From Verrucomicrobiota bacterium (lineage in GTDB: Bacteria; Verrucomicrobiota; Lentisphaeria; Oligosphaerales; JAFGRS01), in NCBI GenBank assembly GCA_019136035.1, contig JAGVUW010000328.1:1-15254 (forward strand): DNA of 15,254 bases. The letters are read 5' to 3'. Below the pieces are notes generated by a model. That model was not told where the DNA came from, did no database searches, and was given only the letters and a program-made list of their open reading frames with translations. Each line of letters begins with the position of its first letter. Positions within the stretch are counted from its first letter, which is position 1. Made by a program: the position numbers and the translations under genes. Shown here piece after piece: positions 6,652 to 13,360 of this stretch.

Positions 6652-7851
6652 ATGGAACCGATCCTTGATGCCCGCGTTACCTTCCGTCGCCTCACTCCCG
6701 CCGGCGAACACTGGTTCTTCGGCTACTACGACAACCAGGCCTTCGCACCTGACGACCGCCGCCACCTCGGCCATCGCGTCGGCTTCTGCGACCGCCTGCC
6801 CGGGCCGTCGGACGAGGCCGAGCTGGCCGTCATCGACCTCGATGACACCGGCGCGGCCGCCGGCGCGCCGCGCGTCTTCGCCCGCACCCGCGCCTGGAAC
6901 TTCCAGCAGGGCGCCATGCTGCAGTGGGTGGGCCAACGGCCCCAGACGGTCTTCCACAACACCGCCACCCCCGACGGCGAGTACCGCGGCGTCGTCCGTG
7001 ACCTCCGTCGCCCGCAGGGCCGCGAGCTGCCCATGGCTCTGGCCGACCTCTCCGTCGACGGCCGCTGCGGCCTGTCGGTCAACTTCGACCGCGTCTTCGC
7101 CTTCCGTCCCGGGTATGGGTACTGCCAGAAGCCGGATCCCTGGGCGGGGCAGCGCCACGCGGCCGAGGATGGCGTTTGGTGGGTCGATGTCGAGCGCGCC
7201 CGGGCGCGCCAGGTGCTCAGCATGGAGCGGCTCTGGGAGGCCATGGCCCACGCCTTCCCCGGACAGGACCGCAAGATCTGCGTCAACCACCTTACCCTGA
7301 ACCCCGCCGGCAACCGCTGGGTGCTCCTGGCCAGGACCTTCCCTGAGGGCGACGCCCGCCATTGGGCCACCACGGTCTTCGTCGCCGACCGTCACGGGCG
7401 ACTCCTGACGACGCTGGTCGACGCGGCGATGGCCTCGCACTACTGGTGGAGCGACGACCGGACCCTGATCTTCTTCATGGTCGGCAAGAACGGCAACCAG
7501 CTCTACCAGGTCGACGCCGAGACCGGCGAGCAGACGGTCATCGACGCCGCGTTCTTCCCCTTCGATGGCCACTGCAGCACCTCGCCGGATGGGCAGTGGA
7601 TGCTCTACGACAGCTACCCCCGGCAGGGCTACCGCTACCTCTTCCTCTACCACCTGCAGCAACGGCGCGGCGTCACCCTCGGCGGCCTGCACGATATGCC
7701 GGTGACGGTGATCGACGTGCGTTGCGACCTCCACCCGCGCTGGAACCGCGCCGGCACCGGCATCTCCTTCGACGGCACCTTCGAGGGCTTCCGCGGCATC
7801 TACAGCGTCGACCTGCGGCCCCTGATGAAGGAGGCCTTCGGCGTCTCCTGA
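6652..7851 (+). CDS. Cytoplasmic TolB/oligogalacturonate-lyase-like beta-propeller protein
   Basis: The 399-residue protein has no signal peptide. Repeated blade-like stretches end in D/G-rich turns: LTLNPAGNRWVLLAR (214-228), SHYWWSDDRTLIFF (262-275), GHCSTSPDGQWMLYDS (306-321) and CDLHPRWNRAGTGISFDG (358-375). These are WD40/TolB-like propeller repeats. Conserved-looking His residues at blade starts (H213, H263, H307, H361) recall the metal-binding His of oligogalacturonate lyase (PL22), but I cannot show that the lyase residues are all present. The N-terminal signature HWFFGYYDNQAF (20-31) is striking and probably family-specific. The ATG is preceded by AAGGAG 10 nt upstream, which overlaps the stop of the PHP-propeller gene, so the two are very likely co-transcribed. 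A role in acidic-glycan breakdown or sensing is possible; the function is not established. Confidence 0.7.
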   Translation: MEPILDARVTFRRLTPAGEHWFFGYYDNQAFAPDDRRHLGHRVGFCDRLPGPSDEAELAVIDLDDTGAAAGAPRVFARTRAWNFQQGAMLQWVGQRPQTVFHNTATPDGEYRGVVRDLRRPQGRELPMALADLSVDGRCGLSVNFDRVFAFRPGYGYCQKPDPWAGQRHAAEDGVWWVDVERARARQVLSMERLWEAMAHAFPGQDRKICVNHLTLNPAGNRWVLLARTFPEGDARHWATTVFVADRHGRLLTTLVDAAMASHYWWSDDRTLIFFMVGKNGNQLYQVDAETGEQTVIDAAFFPFDGHCSTSPDGQWMLYDSYPRQGYRYLFLYHLQQRRGVTLGGLHDMPVTVIDVRCDLHPRWNRAGTGISFDGTFEGFRGIYSVDLRPLMKEAFGVS

Positions 7852-7896
7852 CGACTCTCCCCACACCCCGGCACGGCCGGGCTGGGGGGCTGACCC

Positions 7897-8004
7897 AAGG
7901 GACTCAAGGGACTCAAGGGACTCAAGGGACTCAAGGGACTCAAGGGACTCAAGGGACTCAAGGGACTCAAGGGACTCAAGGGACTCAAGGGACTCAAGGG
8001 ACTC
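7897..8004. repeat. Perfect tandem array: 12 copies of AAGGGACTC
   Basis: Twelve identical 9-bp units run without any substitution from 7897 to 8004, starting 45 nt after the stop of the propeller gene. Read in the + frame it would encode Gly-Thr-Gln repeats and on the other strand Leu-Ser-Pro repeats, but no gene with a credible start or body surrounds it. Perfect identity points to recent expansion, or to slippage that is still active. Confidence 0.95.
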
Positions 8005-8036
8005 ACGGCCTGCCGCCCGGTCGCCGGCGGGGCGGG

Positions 8037-8239
8037 TGTAGCGGCGTCTGTGCCAGCCGCTTCCGTGGGAGCGCCGAGCGTCGGCTCGGCTCCCTCCCGG
8101 GCAGTGCCATAGCCCGGCTCTGGCACCCTTCCAGGGTGCGTGGTTCGTGGATTGGCGTTCCCAGGGGTCGTGCTCTCGCGCGACCCCCGGCTACGATCTG
8201 GCACCCCTTCAGCCAGATCCCCGGCGCGCGGGCGCCGGG
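8037..8239. repeat. Hairpin mosaic, copy 3 with composite cassette copy 2
   Basis: The order is: a degenerate GCGGC/GCCGC stem after TGTA (8041-8060), GCCGAGC/GCTCGGC (8073-8090), GCACCC/GGGTGC (8123-8139), GGGGTCG/CGACCCC (8164-8187), CTACGATCTGGCACCCC with a remodelled stem GATCTGGC/GCCAGATC (8195-8219), and CCCGGCGC/GCGCCGGG (8220-8239). The same modules in the same order occur at 3598-4277, but more spread out. The last cassette stem differs: the usual CACCC/GGGTG closing arm is replaced. Confidence 0.7.
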
Positions 8240-8365
8240 CATGGCAAGGCGAAACATCGCTCGCCATCGGTGTGGAGCGCGAGTGTCCACAGACGCGAAT
8301 GCGTCCACGAGCCGCAACGGCATCGACCGGTTGCAGGAGTGGTGCTCAGCCAGTACGGTTCTGAG

Positions 8366-8427
8366 GGGCGCGGCCCGATGCCGCGCCCGGTCTCCGGCGT
8401 CCCTGTTAATTAAGGAATAGTAAGGAG
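8366..8427 (+). promoter_or_regulatory. Leader of the DUF11 gene: GC hairpin, AT-rich patch and strong ribosome site
   Basis: A stem GGGCGCGG/CCGCGCCC (8366-8373 with 8381-8388) is followed by an unusually AT-rich patch at 8406-8423 containing TTAATTAAGGAATAGTAAGG. AAGGAG at 8422-8427 lies 8 nt before the ATG at 8436 and decides that start over the in-frame GTG at 8427, which overlaps the site itself. The stretch 8241-8365 shows no recognisable feature. Confidence 0.5.
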
Positions 8428-8435
8428 TGCCATCC

Positions 8436-9194
8436 ATGAACCTGATTCGTCTGCAGGCGCTGGTGCTGCTCGGCGTGGTCGGTGTGGTCCTGGGCGCGGG
8501 GCAGCCGCTGGTGGAGATCTCCAAGGAGTGTCCCGAGCTGCGCTACCTGGGCCGACCGGTGACCTTCGAGGTCAAGGTCGTGAATCGTGGCGATGGCCCG
8601 GCGCTCAATGTCGTCGTGCGTGACGCGGTCACCGCCGGTCTGACCTTCGTCAGTGCCGACCAGGGCGGCCGGCTCGAGGGCGGCCAGGTGGTCTGGGCGC
8701 TGGGCGAGCTTCCGGCCGGGCAGTCGCGGACGCTGAGCACGACCCTGCGCTGCGACCAGATCGGCACCGTCACCAACACCGCCACCGTCGCCTACTGCGC
8801 CGAGAACTCGGCGACCTGCTCGTTCCCCATCCAGGGCGTCCCGGCCATCCTGCTGGAATGCGTCGACAACCCTGACCCGGTCGAGGTCGGCGGCCAGGTG
8901 ACCTACACCATCACGGTGCTCAACCAGGGCACCGCCATCGGCACCGCCATCGTCATCGCCTGCACGCTGCCCAACGAGCTCGAGCTGGCCACCAGCAAGG
9001 GACCGACCGCGGCTGCGGTCGACGGCAAGAAGGTCACCTTCGCACCGCTGGCCACCCTCGCCCCGAAGGCGTCCGCGGTCTACACCCTGACGGCCAAGGG
9101 CACCGCGGCGGGCGATGTGCGCTTCGCCGTCGAACTCACCTCGGACCAGCTCACGCGGCCGGTGCGCGAGACCGAAAGCACGCACCTGTACTGA
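8436..9194 (+). CDS. Secreted DUF11 (OmcB-like) two-repeat protein
   Basis: The 252-residue protein has a signal peptide of about 20-22 residues (MNLIRLQALVLLGVVGVVLG, then AGQP). Two DUF11 modules follow. The first (about 25-130) has the pattern V-T-F-E-V-K-V-V-N-R-G-D-G-P-A with VVWALGELPAGQSRTL. The second (about 136-240) has NPDPVEVGGQVTYTITVLNQ and VTFAPLATLAPKASAVYTL. DUF11 modules are Ig-like surface or envelope modules; related Cys-rich forms include the chlamydial OmcB protein. The mature part has six Cys (32, 106, 121, 128, 142, 176), so disulfide bonds are possible. It ends TRPVRETESTHLY, a tail I associate with small DUF11 proteins of PVC-type bacteria. It stands alone between repeat-rich gaps, with its own strong ribosome site, and is likely an abundant envelope protein (inference). 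Confidence 0.82.
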   Translation: MNLIRLQALVLLGVVGVVLGAGQPLVEISKECPELRYLGRPVTFEVKVVNRGDGPALNVVVRDAVTAGLTFVSADQGGRLEGGQVVWALGELPAGQSRTLSTTLRCDQIGTVTNTATVAYCAENSATCSFPIQGVPAILLECVDNPDPVEVGGQVTYTITVLNQGTAIGTAIVIACTLPNELELATSKGPTAAAVDGKKVTFAPLATLAPKASAVYTLTAKGTAAGDVRFAVELTSDQLTRPVRETESTHLY

Positions 9195-9224
9195 GCCCGG
9201 CGCGGGCGCTGCCCGCAAGGGGCG

Positions 9225-9448
9225 AGGTCGGAGGTCAGAGGTCAGAGGTCAGAGGTCAGAGTCCGGAGCCGGGACTTGGGCATTGGGCGTTGGGCGTTCA
9301 GCGTTGGGCGTTCGATCTCCCCGGAGGCGGGTGTCGAGGGTCGGGTGTCGAGGGTCGGAGTCCGGAGCCGGGCGTCGGGCCTCGGGAGTCGGGCGTCGGC
9401 GTTCGGAGTCCGGAGTCCAGAGTCCGGAGCCGGGCCTCGGGCCTCGGA
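9225..9448. repeat. 224-bp tract of 32 heptamers in unbroken phase
   Basis: It begins AGGTCGG, then four AGGTCAG, then AGTCCGG, AGCCGGG, and ACTTGGG/CATTGGG/CGTTGGG/CGTTCAG/CGTTGGG/CGTTCGA. After two diverged units (TCTCCCC, GGAGGCG) it runs GGTGTCG, AGGGTCG, GGTGTCG, AGGGTCG, GAGTCCG, GAGCCGG, GCGTCGG, GCCTCGG and so on, to CCTCGGG and CCTCGGA. The unit sequence drifts but the 7-bp spacing never slips. It fills most of the 9195-9512 gap between the DUF11 and LipM-like genes. The rest of that gap (9195-9224 and 9449-9512) shows nothing recognisable. Confidence 0.8.
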
Positions 9449-9512
9449 GTCTGGCCGCCCCGCCGGGCAGCGCCTTTCTGGCGAAAAGCAACACGGATCG
9501 CATCACCGCACT

Positions 9513-10226
9513 ATGGAAGACGACGCCCCACCGCCAGGCGAGGTCTGGGACTTCTGGTCCGACGGCCCGCGCGAACCGGCCCTGAACATGGCCCTCGACG
9601 AGGCCCTGCTCCTGACTGCGGCGGCGCGCGGGCGGCCCCTGCTGCGCTTCTACCGCTGGGACAGCCCGGCCGTGACCATCGGCTATGTCCAGCGCCATGA
9701 CGCCGCCCCCGCGGGGGTGGCGGTGGTGCGTCGCCTGACCGGCGGCGGGGTGGTCCACCATGACCACGACTTCACCTACAGCGTCGCCGTGCCGGCCGGG
9801 CACTGGCTGGTGGGCCTGGACCGCCTGCGCAGCTACCGCTGGATCAACCGCAGCGTCCAGAACGGCCTGGAGCGCTGTGCGTTGCGCGCGGCGCTCGCCG
9901 CCGAGGAGATTCCGCATCACGTCGATCGGCAGACCATGGTCTGCTTCCAGAATCCGACCCGGTACGACCTCCTGCTGAGCGGTCGGAAGGTCGCCGGGAG
10001 CGCTCAGCGCCGGACGCAGGATGGCCTCCTGCACCAGGGCAGCCTGCACTTCGGCGGGCCGTTGCCCGTGCCGCGGGAGGCCCTCGCCGAGGCGTTGCTC
10101 GAGGGCTTCCGTGACGTCCTCCACCTCGAGTTGGAGGCCTTCGCGCCCGACGCCGGACTGCTGGCGCGGTCGCGTGAACTGGTCGAAACGAAGTATGGCA
10201 CGGCGGACTGGAACCGTCGTCGTTGA
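9513..10226 (+). CDS. LipM-like octanoyltransferase / lipoate-protein ligase family protein
   Basis: The 237-residue protein belongs to the biotin/lipoyl ligase fold family that attaches octanoyl or lipoyl groups to carrier proteins in the cytoplasm. Visible motifs are LNMALDEALL (24-33), FYRWDSPAVTIGYVQ (46-60), RRLTGGGVVHHDHDFTYSV (73-91) and SGRKVAGSAQRR (156-167) with the ligand-binding Lys159, then LHQGSLHF (173-180). Cys144 in MVCFQNPTRYDLL sits where LipM octanoyltransferases have their catalytic Cys (ACF-x-x-P-S pattern), which favours LipM over an ATP-dependent LplA ligase. The length of 237 is slightly short for LipM. The ATG at 9513 was chosen because everything upstream in frame is the heptamer tract; its ribosome site is weak. 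A URO-D-like gene follows 55 nt downstream. Confidence 0.85.
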   Translation: MEDDAPPPGEVWDFWSDGPREPALNMALDEALLLTAAARGRPLLRFYRWDSPAVTIGYVQRHDAAPAGVAVVRRLTGGGVVHHDHDFTYSVAVPAGHWLVGLDRLRSYRWINRSVQNGLERCALRAALAAEEIPHHVDRQTMVCFQNPTRYDLLLSGRKVAGSAQRRTQDGLLHQGSLHFGGPLPVPREALAEALLEGFRDVLHLELEAFAPDAGLLARSRELVETKYGTADWNRRR

Positions 10227-10281
10227 CGATGGCCGCGCCGGCGTGGTGGGTATCGCCGGCAAGCTGAGGAGTGGCGTTGCC

Positions 10282-11244
10282 ATGACACCCCGCGAGGTCG
10301 TTCGGGCCACCATCGAGTTCCGCTGTCCGGAGCGCCTGGCGAGGTCCTTTCCCGAGCCCTACGGCAACGACTTCGCATCCTGCGCCATGAGCCCGCACCC
10401 TGACGCCCGGCCCGGCCGCGGCGTCGACGAGTGGGGCGCGGTCTGGGAGAACATCGGCGTCTGCCGCCTCGGCGAGGTCAAGGACTTCCCGATCAAGACC
10501 TGGGCCGACCTCGAGCGGATAGCGATCCCGGATGTCACCGAGGAGCGCCGCTGGCAGGGCCTGGCGGGGATACGCGAGCGCGTCGGCGAGCGCTACCTCA
10601 TCGCCATCGGCGTCTCGCTCTACGAACGGGTGCACTTCCTGCGCGGCCTGGAGAACACCTGGATGGACCTCTACACCGACCCGGCAGCACTGCGCCGGCT
10701 GCTCGGCATCCTGGTCGACATGAATCTCCACGCCATTGAGCGCTACGCCCGTCTGGGCTGTGACGGCTTCATGTTCTGCGACGACTGGGGCCTGCAGGAC
10801 CGCCTCATGATCTCGCCGGCGAGCTGGCGTGAGTTCTGGCTGCCGGCCTACTCGCGGGTCTACGGCGCCGCTCGCGAGGCCGGCCTGCACACCCTCCTGC
10901 ACAGTTGCGGTTACATCCTCGACATCATCCCCGACCTGATCGGAGCCGGCCTGGATGTGATCCAGCTCGACCAGCAGGAGAACATGGGCCTGAAGAACCT
11001 GGCGGCCTTTGCCGGTAATATCACCTTCTGGTGCCCGGTGGATATCCAGACGGTCATGTGCCGTGGCACCACCGAGCAGATTCGCGCCTGGTGCCATCGT
11101 CTCATTGCCGAGCTGGGCACGCCGTCGGGCGGCTTTCTGCCGAAGTGGTACAGCGACCCGGTGGGCGCCGGCCACAGCCCGGCCGCGATCGAGGCGATGT
11201 GCACCGAGTTCCTCAGCCTCAAACCCGGGGACCCGGCACCGTGA
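10282..11244 (+). CDS. Uroporphyrinogen decarboxylase-fold (URO-D/MtaA-like) protein
   Basis: The 320-residue protein resembles the large URO-D-like family that includes corrinoid-linked methyltransferases as well as true heme-pathway HemE. Visible parts are MTPREVVRATIEF (1-13), FMFCDDWGLQDRLMISPASW (163-182), AGLHTLLHSCGYI (200-212) and GAGLDVIQLDQQE (221-233). H207-S-C209 matches the start of the zinc-binding H-x-C motif of MtaA/MtbA-type enzymes. The third zinc ligand expected further on is not in its usual place: GGFLPKWYSDP lacks a Cys, although C251 is available. It is therefore probably neither HemE nor a standard MtaA. The ATG has GAGGAG about 10 nt upstream. Its stop overlaps the aroE start (GTGA), so the two are translationally coupled. 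The substrate is unknown. Confidence 0.78.
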   Translation: MTPREVVRATIEFRCPERLARSFPEPYGNDFASCAMSPHPDARPGRGVDEWGAVWENIGVCRLGEVKDFPIKTWADLERIAIPDVTEERRWQGLAGIRERVGERYLIAIGVSLYERVHFLRGLENTWMDLYTDPAALRRLLGILVDMNLHAIERYARLGCDGFMFCDDWGLQDRLMISPASWREFWLPAYSRVYGAAREAGLHTLLHSCGYILDIIPDLIGAGLDVIQLDQQENMGLKNLAAFAGNITFWCPVDIQTVMCRGTTEQIRAWCHRLIAELGTPSGGFLPKWYSDPVGAGHSPAAIEAMCTEFLSLKPGDPAP

Positions 11245-12128
11245 CCACGACCCCATCCATCCGACGCTACGCCCTCCTGGGCTGGCCGGTGCGCCATTCG
11301 CTCTCGCCACCGATGCAGGAGGCCGGCTTTGCGGCCCTCGGCATCGCCGCCACCTACGGCCTCATCGAGGTCGCCCCCGCCGACCTGGCCGGGCGCGTCG
11401 ACGCGCTGCGCCGGGAGGGCTACGCCGGCTGGAATGCGACGGTGCCGCACAAGGAGGCGATGGCGGCCCTGGTCGACGAACTCGACGCCGAGGCCGCCGC
11501 CGCCGGCACGGTCAACACCGTCGTCCACACTGGCGGGCGTCTGGTCGGGTACTCGACGGATGGCTATGGCCTGGCGCGGTCGCTGGCCGAGAGCTTCGAC
11601 CTCGGTCTGGCGGGCGCCCGTGTCGCCTTCGTCGGTGTCGGCGGTGCCGCGCGGGCCACGGCGGTCCACATGGCCCTGGCCGGCGCCGCCGACATCGCGT
11701 TGATCAACCGCACGCTCAGCCGTGCCGAGGCTCTGGCGACGCGCCTTCGCGAGCTCGCGCCCGGCTGCCGTGTCCAGGCCGTGGATCTGGCCGACACGGC
11801 CGCGGTGGCGGCGGCGCTGTCGCGGGCCGCGTGCCTGATCCAGGCGACCTCGCTCGGGCTGCATCCCGGTGACGCATTGCCGCTGTCACCCGAGGTCCTG
11901 CCGGTCGGCCTGGCGGTGCTGGACATGATCTACGGCGAGACCGCTTTTCTGCAGGCCGCCGCCGCGCGCGGCTGCCGCACCGCCGACGGCCGCGGCATGC
12001 TCCTGCACCAGGGCGCCCGCAGCTTCGAGCTGTGGACCGGCCGGCCGGCGCCGGTCGAGGCCATGCGGCAGGCCCTCGACGCCGCCCTGGCGCGCCGCCG
12101 CCAGGCCCAGCCCGATGGAAGGACGTAA
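11241..12128 (+). CDS. aroE: Shikimate dehydrogenase (NADP+)
   Basis: The 295-residue enzyme reduces 3-dehydroshikimate to shikimate in aromatic amino acid synthesis. The shikimate site is clear: GWPVRHSLSP (14-23) with the S-x-S pair, NATVPHK (65-71) with catalytic Lys71, and STDGYG with Asp107. The cofactor site shows GVGGAARA (132-139) and the NRT motif (156-158) that usually marks NADP preference. LLHQGARSFELW (254-265) supplies the late conserved Gln257. Motif QATSLGL (201-207) has Gln where many enzymes have Asn. The GTG start at 11241 overlaps the previous stop by 4 nt and gives a full N-terminal strand; the open frame further left overlaps the URO-D gene and is a shadow. The prepilin peptidase gene begins 5 nt after its stop. 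Confidence 0.93.
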   Translation: MTTTPSIRRYALLGWPVRHSLSPPMQEAGFAALGIAATYGLIEVAPADLAGRVDALRREGYAGWNATVPHKEAMAALVDELDAEAAAAGTVNTVVHTGGRLVGYSTDGYGLARSLAESFDLGLAGARVAFVGVGGAARATAVHMALAGAADIALINRTLSRAEALATRLRELAPGCRVQAVDLADTAAVAAALSRAACLIQATSLGLHPGDALPLSPEVLPVGLAVLDMIYGETAFLQAAAARGCRTADGRGMLLHQGARSFELWTGRPAPVEAMRQALDAALARRRQAQPDGRT

Positions 12129-12133
12129 CGCCG

Positions 12134-13360
12134 ATGCTTGATCGCGCTGTGGTGTCCGAGATCCTGCCGCTGTTCACCGGCTTTGTCTTTGTCCTGGGCT
12201 GCGTCGTCGGCAGCTTCCTCAATGTCGTCGTCTGGCGTCTCCCGCGCGGCGAGTCGCTCAGCCATCCGGGCAGCCACTGCCCGGGGTGCGGCCATGCCAT
12301 CGCGCCCTGGGAGAACATCCCGATCCTGAGCTGGCTGGTCCTGCGCGGCCGCTGCAGCGGCTGCCACCAGCCGATCTCGCGGCGCTATCCCCTGGTCGAG
12401 CTGGCCAACGGCCTGCTCTTCACGCTGCTCTGGTGGCGTCTGTGGACCTCGCCCCTGCCGCTGTCCTGCCTCTGGGGCCACCTCTTCCTCGGCGCCGCGC
12501 TCCTCTCGGCCAGCCTGATCGACATCGAGCACCTGCTCATCCCGGACGCCATCACCTTCTCGGGCCTGGTCGTCGCCGCCGCCCTGGCGCTGGCCTTTCC
12601 CGAGACCCACCTCGGTCTGGGCAGCCCCGGCCTGCCCGGCGGCGAGCAACTGATCACGGGGGCGGTCCTCGAGCACCTCGGCCCGGCCGGACGCCTGCTG
12701 CGCGGCCCGCCGCGCCTGCGGGCGCTGTTCGACGCCCTCCTCGGCATGGCCGTCGGCTATGCCTTCCTGCGACTCCTGCTGGAAGCCGGCCGGCGCCTCT
12801 GGGGCCGCACCCGCGAACGCCGCGACGAGCCGGTGACGGCACGCCTCACCGCCGAGGGCATCCGCATCGGCGACGACGACCTCGATGCCGCCTGGGAGGA
12901 CCTCCTCGTGCATCGCGGCGATGCCTTCACCGCGATCCTCGCCGATGACGCCGCGCCCGCCGCCACCACCACATCGCCCGCCGCGCCTGGGCGGGCCCTC
13001 CGGGTCACCGCCAGCGCCGTCACCCTCGCCGGCGAGTCACGGCCCCTCGCCGAGCAGGCGCCGCTCGAGCTGCGCCTGGTGCGCTGGGAGTACCCGCGTG
13101 AGGTCATGGGCCACGGCGACCTCAAGCTCCTGGCCATGATCGGCGGCTTCCTCGGGCCGGATGCGACCGTGTTCGTGCTCATGGGGGCCGCCTTCTGCGG
13201 CTGCGCCTGGGGCCTCGTGCGCAACCTCCTCTGCCCGTCGCATCGGGGCTGCCCGCTGCCCTTTGGGCCCTTCCTGGCCGCCGCCACCCTGCTCTGGATC
13301 CTCGGCGGCGAGGCCTTCGTGACCTGGTACGGGCGCCTCCTTCCCGGCCCCCTGCGCTGA
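12134..13360 (+). CDS. pilD: Prepilin peptidase / N-methyltransferase (A24 family) with long internal insert
   Basis: The 408-residue membrane enzyme cleaves and methylates type IV pilin-like or type II secretion pseudopilin precursors. The N-terminal domain has GSFLNVVVWRLPRGES (26-41) and the zinc pair CPGC (49-52) and CSGC (74-77). The aspartyl protease half has SLIDIEHLLIPD (127-138) with Asp130 and VMGHGDLKLLAMIGGFLG (324-341) with Asp329. The two catalytic Asp are 199 residues apart, whereas about 60-70 is usual; the extra stretch (about 218-320) is hydrophilic, with a low-complexity Ala/Pro/Thr run at 272-286. Several membrane helices are evident. The start ATG follows the aroE stop by 5 nt, with AAGGA about 10 nt upstream. 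It closes the four-gene cluster and is followed at once by a perfect palindrome. Pilin substrates are not in the window. Confidence 0.9.
   Translation: MLDRAVVSEILPLFTGFVFVLGCVVGSFLNVVVWRLPRGESLSHPGSHCPGCGHAIAPWENIPILSWLVLRGRCSGCHQPISRRYPLVELANGLLFTLLWWRLWTSPLPLSCLWGHLFLGAALLSASLIDIEHLLIPDAITFSGLVVAAALALAFPETHLGLGSPGLPGGEQLITGAVLEHLGPAGRLLRGPPRLRALFDALLGMAVGYAFLRLLLEAGRRLWGRTRERRDEPVTARLTAEGIRIGDDDLDAAWEDLLVHRGDAFTAILADDAAPAATTTSPAAPGRALRVTASAVTLAGESRPLAEQAPLELRLVRWEYPREVMGHGDLKLLAMIGGFLGPDATVFVLMGAAFCGCAWGLVRNLLCPSHRGCPLPFGPFLAAATLLWILGGEAFVTWYGRLLPGPLR

Noticed and set aside
4420..7866. A 1148-codon open frame on the minus strand opposite the two propeller genes
   Set aside because: It is the antisense of two well-supported genes with recognisable domains. 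Its translation is low-complexity (Ala/Gly/Arg/Val-rich) with no motif, as expected when high GC removes stop codons.
7897..8004. CRISPR array
   Set aside because: The units are 9 bp and contiguous with no spacers, and no cas gene is nearby.
7362..8420. An open frame translating the 9-bp array as Gly-Thr-Gln repeats
   Set aside because: Its first half is a shadow of the propeller gene in another frame and its second half is repeat and hairpin DNA; no start or domain supports it.
8427..8435. GTG start for the DUF11 protein at 8427
   Set aside because: It overlaps the AAGGAG ribosome site itself. The ATG at 8436 has the right spacing and gives a clean signal peptide.
9276..9512. In-frame extension of the LipM-like protein upstream of 9513
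   Set aside because: The extension is the heptamer-phased tract. The conserved family sequence begins shortly after the ATG at 9513.
10021..10281. Longer N-terminus for the URO-D-like protein, overlapping the LipM-like gene
   Set aside because: The upstream codons lie out of frame within the LipM-like gene, and the ATG at 10282 has a GAGGAG site and a family-typical N-terminus.
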